Shown here piece after piece: positions 44,848 to 53,283 of a stretch of DNA of 64,000 bases. Source of the DNA: Pseudarthrobacter sulfonivorans. Lineage in GTDB: Bacteria > Actinomycetota > Actinomycetes > Actinomycetales > Micrococcaceae. The notes under the pieces were generated by a model. The model made no database searches. It saw only the letters and a program-made list of their open reading frames with translations, and had not been told where the DNA came from. The stretch spans positions 620,001-684,000 of the forward strand of contig NZ_CP013747.1 of the NCBI RefSeq assembly GCF_001484605.1, written 5' to 3'. A program made the translations under genes and the position numbers. Positions within the stretch are counted from its first letter, which is position 1; each line of letters starts with the position of its first letter.

Positions 44848-45939
44848 ATGACCACCACGTTCCCCACGTCTGAGCGCCCTAAATCGCGTGTCCGGCAGCC
44901 CAACGCCGTTGTCCTGAGCTATTCGGAGCTGCTGAAGAGCGTCAAGGCTGAAGGCCTGCTGGAACGCCGCGTCGGTTTCTACATCACGCTCTTTGCCAGC
45001 CTGGTGCTCCTGATGGCCGCCACGTGGTTCGGCTTTGCCCTGATCGGCGACAGCTGGTTCCAGCTCCTTATCGCCGCGGCCGTCGGGGTCCTCTGCACAC
45101 AGCTGAGTTTCCTGGCCCACGAGGCCGGGCACCGCCAGATCTTCGCGTCCCGCCGCGCCAACGACTGGACCGCCAGGATCCTGGCCACCTCGGTTGCCGG
45201 CATGAGCTACTCCTGGTGGGAGCAGAAGCACGGCGCCCACCACAACCACCCCAACGTCATTTCGAAGGATCCTGACATTGCCACGGGGGCCATCGCCTTC
45301 CACACCGAAGGTGCCGCCACGCGGCAGGGCAGGTTTTCGTTCCTGACCCGCAAGCAGGGATGGTTCTTCTTCCCGCTACTGTTCCTTGTTGGCCTGGGGC
45401 TGCAGATCGATTCCGTGAAGTTCGTCTTCCGTCGGGCCAAGGTGACACACCGATGGGTGGAGCTTCCCATTTTGCTGGTCCGGCTTAGCCTCCTGCCCGT
45501 GCTGGCATTTACGTTCCTGCCGCTCGGGATGGCGTTCGCGTTCATCGGCGTGCAGCTCGCCGTCTTCGGTTTCTACATGGGTGCTTCCTTCGCGCCGAAC
45601 CACAAGGGCATGCCGGTCCTGCCCGCGGACAGCCGCGTGGACTTCTTCAGCCGCCAGGTCCTGACGTCACGGAACATCTCCGGTGGCCGGTTTATGGACA
45701 TCCTGCTCGGCGGCCTGAACCGGCAGGCTGAGCACCACCTCTTCCCGGACATGGCACGCCCCCAACTGGACAAGGCAGCCAAGATCGTCCGCGAGTACTG
45801 CAAGAAGCACCAGGTTCCCTACACGGAAACCACACTGCTGCAGTCCTACGGCATCATCGTCCGCTACCTCAACGAAGTGGGGCTCGCTGCCGGACGCCAC
45901 TTCGAGTGCCCCATGGCAACGGTGACCCGGCGGTTCTAG
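44848..45939 (+). CDS. Membrane fatty acid desaturase
   Basis: 363-aa di-iron acyl-lipid/acyl-CoA desaturase. The three histidine boxes are visible: HEAGH (in [13 protein letters not shown]), HGAHHNHP and QAEHHLFP. Hydrophobic segments at about 40-85 and 190-250 give the usual four-helix membrane topology. ATG 44848 has GAGG 9 bases upstream; an in-frame ATG at 44803 would add 15 residues. It is divergent from argC and monocistronic, ended by a strong hairpin. Similar proteins in mycobacteria (DesA3 type) make oleate. The regiospecificity here is unknown. Confidence 0.9.
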   Translation: MTTTFPTSERPKSRVRQPNAVVLSYSELLKSVKAEGLLERRVGFYITLFASLVLLMAATWFGFALIGDSWFQLLIAAAVGVLCTQLSFLAHEAGHRQIFASRRANDWTARILATSVAGMSYSWWEQKHGAHHNHPNVISKDPDIATGAIAFHTEGAATRQGRFSFLTRKQGWFFFPLLFLVGLGLQIDSVKFVFRRAKVTHRWVELPILLVRLSLLPVLAFTFLPLGMAFAFIGVQLAVFGFYMGASFAPNHKGMPVLPADSRVDFFSRQVLTSRNISGGRFMDILLGGLNRQAEHHLFPDMARPQLDKAAKIVREYCKKHQVPYTETTLLQSYGIIVRYLNEVGLAAGRHFECPMATVTRRF

Positions 45940-45992
45940 CACGCACCCCGAGCCACGCGGGCTCCCCCGCATGACTCTGCCTCGTATGACCC

Positions 45993-46023
45993 GAAGCGAC
46001 GGCCGGCTACCGGCCGTCGCTTC
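45993..46023 (+). terminator. Terminator after desaturase gene
   Basis: Perfect 13-bp inverted repeat GAAGCGACGGCCG / CGGCCGTCGCTTC with a 5-base loop, 53 bases after the desaturase stop. It has no T tract. Confidence 0.7.
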
Positions 46024-46100
46024 GTCGTCGGTAGCGGTATCCCTAGGATGGTCAGAGACACCGGCCGCGGGAAACCCCCGCCCGGAGAGGAGACCTTTTT

Positions 46101-47063
46101 ATGCAAGCCATCGTTGCCCGCCAGTCCGGAGGTCCGGAAGTCCTCGAGATCGCCGACGTGGACCGACCCACGCCGGGTCCCGGCCAGTTGCTCATCAAGG
46201 TGGCGGCAGCCGGGGTGAACTTCATCGACACCTATCAGCGCGGGGGCATGTACCAGGTCCCGTTCCCCTTTACGCCTGGTTCGGAAGCCGCTGGGACTGT
46301 AGAGGAGCTCGGCGAAGGCGTCGAAAACTTCGCAGTCGGCAGCAGGGTGGCCACGGCCGAGGGCACTAAATGCTACGCCGGCTACGCGGTGCTCGATGCG
46401 GCCAAGGCACTTCCGGTGCCGGACGGCGTCGACGACCTGACGGCGGCTGCCTTGCCGCTCCAAGGCATGACCGCCCACTACCTCATCAATTCCTCCTTCA
46501 AGGTCGAACCGGGCCACACAGTACTGACGCACGCCGGTGCCGGCGGCGTCGGCCTGCTGCTGATCCAACTGCTGAAGGAGAGGGGCGCCCGCGTCATCAC
46601 CACGGTTTCCTCGGAGGCCAAGGGAGAACTTGCCCGCGACGCCGGGGCCGACCATGTGCTGCGGTACGAGGGCTTCCCCCACCATGTCCGCGAACTCACC
46701 AACGGGAAGGGCGTGGACGTGGTGTACGACGGCGTCGGCCGGAACACCTTTGACGGTTCCCTCTCCTGCCTCCGCACGCGAGGCATGCTGGTCCTGTTCG
46801 GGGCAGCCTCCGGGGCCGTTCCGCCGGTGGATCCGCAGCGCCTCAACGCCGGCGGTTCGCTGACGCTGACGCGTCCGTCCCTGGCCCACTTCCTGCTCAA
46901 CGAGCAGGAGCGCCGCTGGCGCTCGGCGGAGATCTTCGCCGCCGCAGAAAAGGGGCACCTGAATGTACGGATCGGCGCCACCTACCCCCTGGCCGAGGCG
47001 CGGCGTTCCCATGAGGACCTCGAGGGCCGGCGCACCACGGGCAAGGTCCTGCTGGTTCCCTGA
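46101..47063 (+). CDS. Quinone oxidoreductase (zeta-crystallin-like MDR family)
   Basis: 320-aa zinc-independent medium-chain reductase. The QOR signature AAAGVNFIDTYQRGGMY is near residue 40, the NADPH Rossmann motif LTHAGAGGVGLLLIQL near 150, and the conserved SEAKGELARDAGADHVLRY region follows. GGAGAGGAG precedes ATG 46101. It reduces quinones with NADPH, probably in redox defence. It sits alone between the desaturase and the NRPS gene, with 88 bases to the latter. Confidence 0.9.
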   Translation: MQAIVARQSGGPEVLEIADVDRPTPGPGQLLIKVAAAGVNFIDTYQRGGMYQVPFPFTPGSEAAGTVEELGEGVENFAVGSRVATAEGTKCYAGYAVLDAAKALPVPDGVDDLTAAALPLQGMTAHYLINSSFKVEPGHTVLTHAGAGGVGLLLIQLLKERGARVITTVSSEAKGELARDAGADHVLRYEGFPHHVRELTNGKGVDVVYDGVGRNTFDGSLSCLRTRGMLVLFGAASGAVPPVDPQRLNAGGSLTLTRPSLAHFLLNEQERRWRSAEIFAAAEKGHLNVRIGATYPLAEARRSHEDLEGRRTTGKVLLVP

Positions 47064-47151
47064 TGGATACAGGCAGCACGCGTGAACAGAACATGAATCT
47101 TCAACTAATTCTGGACACCTTGCGTTCACTTTACTCAGGCAGAATCCGTCC

Positions 47152-50100
47152 GTGAGTGAGCATCAGTCAAACGTCGTCGCATCCCTGCCGGAGGATCCCT
47201 ACCGCCCCCAGCTGGCCGGTTTTCCCCTGGCCCCGCCCGAGCGGACCCTCATGGCCATCCTGGCGGACTCGGCGGCACGTTTCCCGGAGGCCTCAGCGCT
47301 CGACGACGGCCGGCGTTCCCTGAGCTACGCCGACCTGATGGCCGCGGTCCGGGCCAAAGGACGGGAGCTCCAGGCCGCCGGGCTGGGCGCCGGCGACAGG
47401 ATAGGTGTGCGGATTCCGTCCGGGACCAGCGAGCTCTACATCTCGATTCTCGCCATCCTGCACATCGGTGCCGCCTACGTTCCGGTGGACGCCGACGACC
47501 CTGAGGAACGTGCCCGGCTCGTTTTCGGTGAGGCTGGCGTAGCCGCAGTGCTCACCGGTGGGGCCGCGGTCTCCGTGCCTGACTCCCCGGAACCCGCTGA
47601 ACGCGGTGAACGCGGTGAAGCCGAGCGTCGTGCTGCCGAAAGCCGTTCCGCCGAGCCCGGCGATGACGCCTGGGTGATCTTTACCTCCGGTTCCACCGGC
47701 ACGCCCAAGGGCGTCGCGGTCCAGCACCGCTCCGCCGCCGCCTTTGTTGACGCCGAAGCCCGGATCTTCCTGCAGGCGGAGCCCCTCGGCCCGCAGGACA
47801 GGGTACTGGCAGGGCTTTCCGTCGCCTTTGATGCCTCGTGTGAGGAAATGTGGCTTGCCTGGCGTCACGGCGCCTGCCTGGTGCCCGCACCGCGGGCCCT
47901 GGTAAGGACCGGAACGGACCTCGGCCCGTGGCTCATCAGCCACGGCATCACCGCAGTGTCCACCGTTCCTACGCTGGCTGCCCTCTGGCCGGCCGAGTCC
48001 CTGGAGAGCGTCCGGCTCCTGATTTTCGGCGGCGAGGCCTGCCCGCCCGAGCTGGCCGAGCGGCTTGCCGTCCCGGGCCGTGAAGTCTGGAACACCTACG
48101 GCCCCACGGAGGCCACGGTAGTGGCCTGCGCGGCTCCCCTGGGTGGCCCCGGTCCGGTCCGGATCGGACTGCCCCTGGACGGCTGGGACCTGGCCGTAGT
48201 GGATGCTGAAGGACTGCCCGTCGGCGAAGGGGAGATCGGCGAACTGATTATCGGCGGCGTCGGACTGGCCCGATACCTTGACCCGGACAAGGACCGGGAG
48301 AAGTACGCGCCCATGCCGTCCTTCGGCTGGGACCGCGCCTACCGTTCGGGCGACCTGGTCCGCTACGAAGCCGCCGGGCTGATCTTCATGGGCCGCGCCG
48401 ACGAACAGGTCAAGCTCGGTGGACGCCGCATCGAACTGGGCGAAATTGACGCCGCCCTGCAGGCCCTCCCGCACGTTGCCGGAGCTGCTGCGGCAGTAAG
48501 GACAACCGCTGCAGGAAACCAGATCCTGGTGGGCTACCTGGCCGCCGCCGACGCTGACCTGGATCTGGTGGCCGCCCGCGAACACCTGGCAGCGAGCCTC
48601 CCAGCGCCCCTCATTCCGCTGCTGACCGTCGTCGACTCCCTGCCTACCAAAACCAGCGGCAAGGTGGACCGCCATGCGCTGCCGTGGCCGCTGACCGGGA
48701 CCGGTGCGGCGGAGGCCGACGCTGCCCCCCTGAACCTGCCCGAAGATGCCTCCTGGGTGGCCGAACAGTGGACTGCAGTCCTGGGCAGCCGCGTAACAAG
48801 CCTCGACGCCGACTTCTTCGCCTACGGCGGCGGCTCCCTGTCCGCTGCCCAGCTGGTCTCAGCCCTCAGGGTCCGGTACCCGACCATCACGGTCGCCGAC
48901 ATTTATGCCACACCCAGGATCGGTGCCCTGATTGATGCGGCCCGCCAGACCCTTCCCGACGGAGTGGCCACCGGACCTGCGCCGTCCCGGACCGTACGCC
49001 CCACCGCGTTTAAGTCCCAGGTCTTCCAGACGCTGATGGGCATTCCCTTGCACATCCTGGTGGGGATGCGCTGGCTGACCTACCTCATGGCGGCTAACAA
49101 CGTGCTGGCCGCGTTGGCCGGCTTCAGCGCTGCCCCCACCGTTTCCTGGTGGTGGGTGGCCGCCTCCTGGCTCGTCTTCGTCTCCCCAGCCGGCCGGATG
49201 CTGATTTCCGTGGCCGCGGCCCGGATGCTGCTCCGGAAGGTGGGGCCGGGAACGTACCCGCGCTCCGGACGGGTGCACGTGCGCCTCTGGCTGGCCGAAC
49301 AGATCCAGGACCTCGCCGGGGCCATCAGCCTCGCCAGCGCACCATGGGTGCCGTACTACGCCCGGGCGTTGGGCGCCAAGATCGGCAACAACGTCCAACT
49401 GCACTCGCTGCCGCCTGTCACCGGGATGCTTTCCCTCGGCAGCGGCTCCAACGTCGAGCCTGAGGTGGATCTTTCCGGTTGGTGGATCGACGGGGACATC
49501 GTCCACATCGGGGCCGTCCATATCGGGGCAGGAGCCAGCGTCGGGGCGCGCAGCACGCTGATGCCCGGCGCTTCCATCGGCGCCGGAGCCCAGGTGGAGC
49601 CCGGCTCGGCCGTCCTCGGCAAGGTGAAGGCCGGCCACCACGTGGCCGGCTCCCCGGCCGAGCGCCGGGGCAAGGCCAAGCACTCGCTGCCGGACACCCC
49701 TGCAGAACATCGGCTGATTGGCCGTCTTTGGTTCGCCGGATTCGCCGTGGCTTCAGCCGTGCTGGCCCTGATCCCTTACGTCTCCGCCGCCGCCGCGGCG
49801 CTGGTGGTCTTTGCCTTCATCCAAGGCAGTGAATCGCTCTCCGCAGCCGTCCCGCAGCTCCTGCTCGCCCTCGCACCCGCGGCCCTCGTGTGGTTCGTCG
49901 TCAACCTCCTGCTGATTTTGGCCACCACGCGCTTGCTCGGCATCGGCCTGGCGGAGGGCTACTACCGCGTCCGCAGCCGGATCGGCTGGCAGGTCTGGGC
50001 CACGGAACGTGTGCTGGACCTGGCCCGCGACCTGCTCTTCCCCGTTTATGCCAGTCTCTTCACACCGGTCTGGCTGCGCCTGCTGGGCGCCAAGATCGGC

Positions 50101-51135
50101 AAGAACGTCGAAGCCTCCACGGTCCTGCTCATCCCCAAGATGACCACCGTGGGCGAAGGCGCCTTCCTGGCCGACGACACCATGGTGGCCTCCTACGAGC
50201 TCGACGGCGGGTGGCTGCGGATTGCGCCCGCGAAGATCGGCAAGCGCTCCTTCCTGGGTAACTCGGGCATGACCGCTGCCGGCCGGAATGTCCCCAAGAA
50301 CTCACTCGTCGCCGTCCTGTCGGCCACACCGGCCAAGGCCAAGTCCGGGACGTCCTGGCTGGGCAGCCCGCCTGTGCGGCTCCGGCGCACCGCCATCGCC
50401 TCGGACGACACCCGCACCTACCAGCCGCCGCTGCGGCTCAAGTTTGCCCGCTGCCTCTGGGAACTGGGCCGCTTCATCCCCGTGGTGGTAACGGTGGCGA
50501 TCGCCGCCGGCGTAATGCTTGCTTTTGACTGGCTGGCTGCCGCCTACAACTACGGGATTGCCGCAGCCCTGGGCGGCGTCGTGATGCTGCTGGCGGGCGC
50601 GGTGGCCGCGGGCAGCGCCGTCGTCGCCAAATGGGTCCTCGTGGGCCGGATCCGGGCCGGCGAGCACCCGCTCTGGAGCTCCTTCATTTGGCGCAACGAG
50701 GTGGTCGATACGTTTATCGAAATGGTCAGCGCCCCCTGGTTCGCGCGGGCAGCCACCGGGACCCCGGCCCTGGTCTGGTGGCTCCGGGCGCTCGGCGCCC
50801 GGATCGGCCGCGGCACGTGGTGCGAAAGCTACTGGCTTCCCGAAGCCGACCTGGTCACCCTCGGGCGGAACTCCACCGTCAACCGTGGCTGTGTGGTCCA
50901 GACCCACCTGTTCCATGACCGGGTCATGAGCCTGGACACTGTTACCCTCGAAGACGGAGCAACCATGGGCCCCCACGGCGTCATCCTGCCGCAGGCGAGC
51001 ATCGGCAGCGGTGGAACTGTAGGACCGGCCTCGCTGGTGATGCGGGGCGAATCCGTTCCCGCCGCGACCTATTGGATGGGCAACCCGGTGAGCCCCTGGA
51101 GCGGTCCCGCAGCGTCCGCTCCCAAACCACGCTAG
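47152..51135 (+). CDS. Pls/PosA-type membrane non-ribosomal peptide synthetase
   Basis: 1327-aa synthetase with the layout of epsilon-poly-L-lysine synthetase (Pls, about 1320 aa). An adenylation domain (about 30-515) has FTSGSTGTPKG, NTYGPTE, YRSGDLVRY and K504 in TKTSGKVDR. The carrier domain has the phosphopantetheine Ser562 in YGGGSLSAAQL. Six predicted membrane helices follow, interleaved with three hexapeptide-repeat acyltransferase-like C domains beginning near residues 739 (LGAKIGNN), 979 (LGAKIGKN) and 1213 (LGARIGRG). GTG 47152 is the start. In Pls the tandem C domains join monomers iteratively into an isopeptide homopolymer at the membrane. Here the product is unknown; the hand-read code DAETIGTVVK suggests a basic amino acid. 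Confidence 0.88.
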   Translation: MSEHQSNVVASLPEDPYRPQLAGFPLAPPERTLMAILADSAARFPEASALDDGRRSLSYADLMAAVRAKGRELQAAGLGAGDRIGVRIPSGTSELYISILAILHIGAAYVPVDADDPEERARLVFGEAGVAAVLTGGAAVSVPDSPEPAERGERGEAERRAAESRSAEPGDDAWVIFTSGSTGTPKGVAVQHRSAAAFVDAEARIFLQAEPLGPQDRVLAGLSVAFDASCEEMWLAWRHGACLVPAPRALVRTGTDLGPWLISHGITAVSTVPTLAALWPAESLESVRLLIFGGEACPPELAERLAVPGREVWNTYGPTEATVVACAAPLGGPGPVRIGLPLDGWDLAVVDAEGLPVGEGEIGELIIGGVGLARYLDPDKDREKYAPMPSFGWDRAYRSGDLVRYEAAGLIFMGRADEQVKLGGRRIELGEIDAALQALPHVAGAAAAVRTTAAGNQILVGYLAAADADLDLVAAREHLAASLPAPLIPLLTVVDSLPTKTSGKVDRHALPWPLTGTGAAEADAAPLNLPEDASWVAEQWTAVLGSRVTSLDADFFAYGGGSLSAAQLVSALRVRYPTITVADIYATPRIGALIDAARQTLPDGVATGPAPSRTVRPTAFKSQVFQTLMGIPLHILVGMRWLTYLMAANNVLAALAGFSAAPTVSWWWVAASWLVFVSPAGRMLISVAAARMLLRKVGPGTYPRSGRVHVRLWLAEQIQDLAGAISLASAPWVPYYARALGAKIGNNVQLHSLPPVTGMLSLGSGSNVEPEVDLSGWWIDGDIVHIGAVHIGAGASVGARSTLMPGASIGAGAQVEPGSAVLGKVKAGHHVAGSPAERRGKAKHSLPDTPAEHRLIGRLWFAGFAVASAVLALIPYVSAAAAALVVFAFIQGSESLSAAVPQLLLALAPAALVWFVVNLLLILATTRLLGIGLAEGYYRVRSRIGWQVWATERVLDLARDLLFPVYASLFTPVWLRLLGAKIGKNVEASTVLLIPKMTTVGEGAFLADDTMVASYELDGGWLRIAPAKIGKRSFLGNSGMTAAGRNVPKNSLVAVLSATPAKAKSGTSWLGSPPVRLRRTAIASDDTRTYQPPLRLKFARCLWELGRFIPVVVTVAIAAGVMLAFDWLAAAYNYGIAAALGGVVMLLAGAVAAGSAVVAKWVLVGRIRAGEHPLWSSFIWRNEVVDTFIEMVSAPWFARAATGTPALVWWLRALGARIGRGTWCESYWLPEADLVTLGRNSTVNRGCVVQTHLFHDRVMSLDTVTLEDGATMGPHGVILPQASIGSGGTVGPASLVMRGESVPAATYWMGNPVSPWSGPAASAPKPR

Positions 51136-51187
51136 CCCCGCAGTACCAGCTGTCCTGCCGCCCTACGCTGATCGGAAAGACCGTCTT

Positions 51188-52567
51188 ATGAGTTCCCCCG
51201 CACCGAGCCCCACGGCCGCCAGTAACGGCCCTGCACGCACCTCGGAGCACGGCGCATCTTCGCCCGACCCCTATATGCCCGGCCATGGCACGAACGCGTA
51301 CAAGGTCAGCCGCTACGAACTGGACCTTGACTACAAGCTCAGCAGTAACCGCCTGAACGGGCGCGCGGTCCTGAACGCCGTCACCCGGTACGCGACGGCG
51401 GCCCTTGTGCTGGACCTGACCGGGCTCCGGGCCACGAAGATCCAACTCAGCGGGCGCCGGGTAAAAAAGTTCAGCCAGCGCGCCGGGCAGTTGGTCATTG
51501 TGCCCGAGGCCGCGTTGCCGGCGGGCGAGGAATTTACCCTCGACATCCGCTACGAAGGCAACCCTGGTCCCCGGCGCGGGTTCTGGGGCGAGGTGGGCTG
51601 GGAGGAACTCACCGACGGCGTCCTTGTGGCCGGCCAGCCGAACGGCGCCGCCTCCTGGTTCCCGTGCAACGACCACCCCGGTGACAAGGCCAGCTACCGG
51701 ATCAGTGTGACCACCGACGCCAATTACCGGGCCGTGTGTAACGGCACCCTGATCTCCCACACCAGCAGGGCCAGCCGCGAGACCTGGGTCTACGAACAGG
51801 CCGAGCCCATGGCCACCTACCTGGCCACGGTCCAGATCGGCCGCTATGAGTTCCTCGCCCTGACTCCATTCCCCGTGGACGGGCAGGTTCCGCAGTTCGC
51901 CGCCGTCCCGGCACTGTTGGTCGACACGGCCCGCGAAGGCCTGGCGAGGCAGCCTGAGATGATGCGCACCTTTGCCAGCTGTTTCGGGCCCTACCCTTTC
52001 CCGGAATACTCCGTGGTGGTGACCGAAGACGAGCTGGAAATACCGCTTGAAGCGCAGACGCTCTCCATTCTGGGCCGGAACCACCTGACGCAGGAGTGGG
52101 AATCCCAGCGGCTCATCGCCCACGAGCTCGCGCACCAGTGGTTCGGGAACTCCCTCACTGCCGCATCATGGTCGGACATCTGGCTCCACGAGGGCTTCGC
52201 CTGCTATGCGGAGTGGATCTGGTCGGAGGAGGCGGGCGTCCTGCCTGTCGCGAACCGGGCCGCCGCAGCCTGGCGGAAACTGGCCGCCGGCAGCCAGGAC
52301 ATTATCGTGGGCGACCCCGGGCCGGAGCTTATGTTTGATGACCGCGTATACAAGCGGGGAGCCTTGGCCCTGCATGCCCTGCGGGTCCGGTGCGGCGACC
52401 TGGCATTCTTTGCGTTGCTGCACGACTGGACGGATGCCCACCGTCACGGTTCAGTGTCCACGGCGGCCTTCATTCTCGCCGCGGACCGGGCCACCGGCCT
52501 GGACACCGAGGCGCTGCTGCACCCGTGGCTGCTTGAGGCCGCCCTTCCGCCGCTGCCGGTGCGCTAG
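51188..52567 (+). CDS. Short M1 family zinc metallopeptidase
   Basis: 459-aa gluzincin with HELAHQWFGNS: His312, Glu313, His316 and third ligand Glu335 in WLHEGFACYAEW (HExxH-x18-E). The substrate region reads EDELEIPLEAQT instead of the classical GAMEN, and the protein is about half the length of PepN, lacking its large C-terminal domain. No signal peptide is seen; the N-terminus is Ser/Pro/Ala-rich. It lies 52 bases after the Pls-like gene with GGAAAGA before ATG 51188, so they probably form an operon. As I recall, the Streptomyces poly-lysine gene pls also neighbours a peptidase gene (pld) for a polymer-degrading enzyme, so a product-degrading or self-protection role is an inference. Confidence 0.85.
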   Translation: MSSPAPSPTAASNGPARTSEHGASSPDPYMPGHGTNAYKVSRYELDLDYKLSSNRLNGRAVLNAVTRYATAALVLDLTGLRATKIQLSGRRVKKFSQRAGQLVIVPEAALPAGEEFTLDIRYEGNPGPRRGFWGEVGWEELTDGVLVAGQPNGAASWFPCNDHPGDKASYRISVTTDANYRAVCNGTLISHTSRASRETWVYEQAEPMATYLATVQIGRYEFLALTPFPVDGQVPQFAAVPALLVDTAREGLARQPEMMRTFASCFGPYPFPEYSVVVTEDELEIPLEAQTLSILGRNHLTQEWESQRLIAHELAHQWFGNSLTAASWSDIWLHEGFACYAEWIWSEEAGVLPVANRAAAAWRKLAAGSQDIIVGDPGPELMFDDRVYKRGALALHALRVRCGDLAFFALLHDWTDAHRHGSVSTAAFILAADRATGLDTEALLHPWLLEAALPPLPVR

Positions 52568-53271
52568 CTGCCGGTGCGTGAAAGCGCGACGGCGGCGCGT
52601 AGGTTGTGCGGGAGGCCCGCCTCGCCGGCGGCCAGGTCCCGGATTTCCGGGCGCGACAAAACGTCGAGGGTGTCCGGCGCCGTGGCGAGACCGTCGCCCG
52701 TCATCTTGAGCCAGGCTTCCTTCCGCGCCCAGAGCCTTGCCCGCTCCTGCAGCAGCTGCGGCCCGGCCAGCCCGGTTAGGGCCGCGCGCTCCGTGGTGGT
52801 GAGGGCCACGCCGTCGAACCCCTCAAAGGCCATGCCGGACGGGTCCGCCAGGTCCAGGCCCATCGTGACTCCGGCCGGTGGATCCACCACGGCGCCCAAC
52901 AGGATCCACCCGGAACTCCGGGACAGGCTCAGCGCGAGCGGCACCGGCCCTCCCCTGAGCGTATAGCCCGGCCTGCCGTGCGATAGCTCGGGGCCGGAGC
53001 CGCACCGGGGGCAGCTGAAGTGAGTGGTGAGGTCCGACGCCGGGATGTCCAGCAGTTCTGCCGCGAACGTCCGCAGGGCTCGCCTGCCAGCCATGAAGAC
53101 GGCCCGCGGGCCGGGTGCCAGGGCGGCACCGCGGGCCAGTTCGGCGGGCCCCAGCACTATTGGCTGGCAGCCCGCCGTCGGGTCCTGCCCTCCGGATACG
53201 CCGGGAGGGCAGGACCGCAGGACCGGCACCGGCAAAGCCGGCGCTGCCACCTCTGGTGCAGGTCCTGCCAT
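52564..53271 (-). CDS. Sfp-type 4'-phosphopantetheinyl transferase
   Basis: 235-aa PPTase. The Mg-binding motif is degenerate (MGLDLADPSG, where GIDxE is usual), but the C-terminal WARKEAWLKMTGDGL is the canonical W-x-x-KEAxxK block. An N-terminal FSCPRCGSGPELSHGRPGY resembles the conserved substrate-binding stretch with an added CxxC pair. It is convergent with the M1 gene and the two stops share the palindrome CTAG. It would load the carrier of the neighbouring Pls-like synthetase. The start is uncertain: ATG 53271 leaves a 13-bp inverted repeat (53181-53216) inside codons; a GTG at 53157 would exclude it. Confidence 0.85.
   Translation of the reverse strand: MAGPAPEVAAPALPVPVLRSCPPGVSGGQDPTAGCQPIVLGPAELARGAALAPGPRAVFMAGRRALRTFAAELLDIPASDLTTHFSCPRCGSGPELSHGRPGYTLRGGPVPLALSLSRSSGWILLGAVVDPPAGVTMGLDLADPSGMAFEGFDGVALTTTERAALTGLAGPQLLQERARLWARKEAWLKMTGDGLATAPDTLDVLSRPEIRDLAAGEAGLPHNLRAAVALSRTGS
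53181..53216 (-). terminator. Inverted repeat after pheT, possible terminator
   Basis: Perfect 13-bp arms GGTCCTGCCCTCC / GGAGGGCAGGACC with a 10-base loop, about 70 bases beyond the pheT stop. A near copy of the left arm (GGTCCTGCCATCCGGAT) is at 53261-53277. It lies inside the annotated PPTase 5' end, so either the PPTase starts later or the structure has another role. Confidence 0.45.
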
Positions 53272-53283
53272 CCGGATCCGTGC

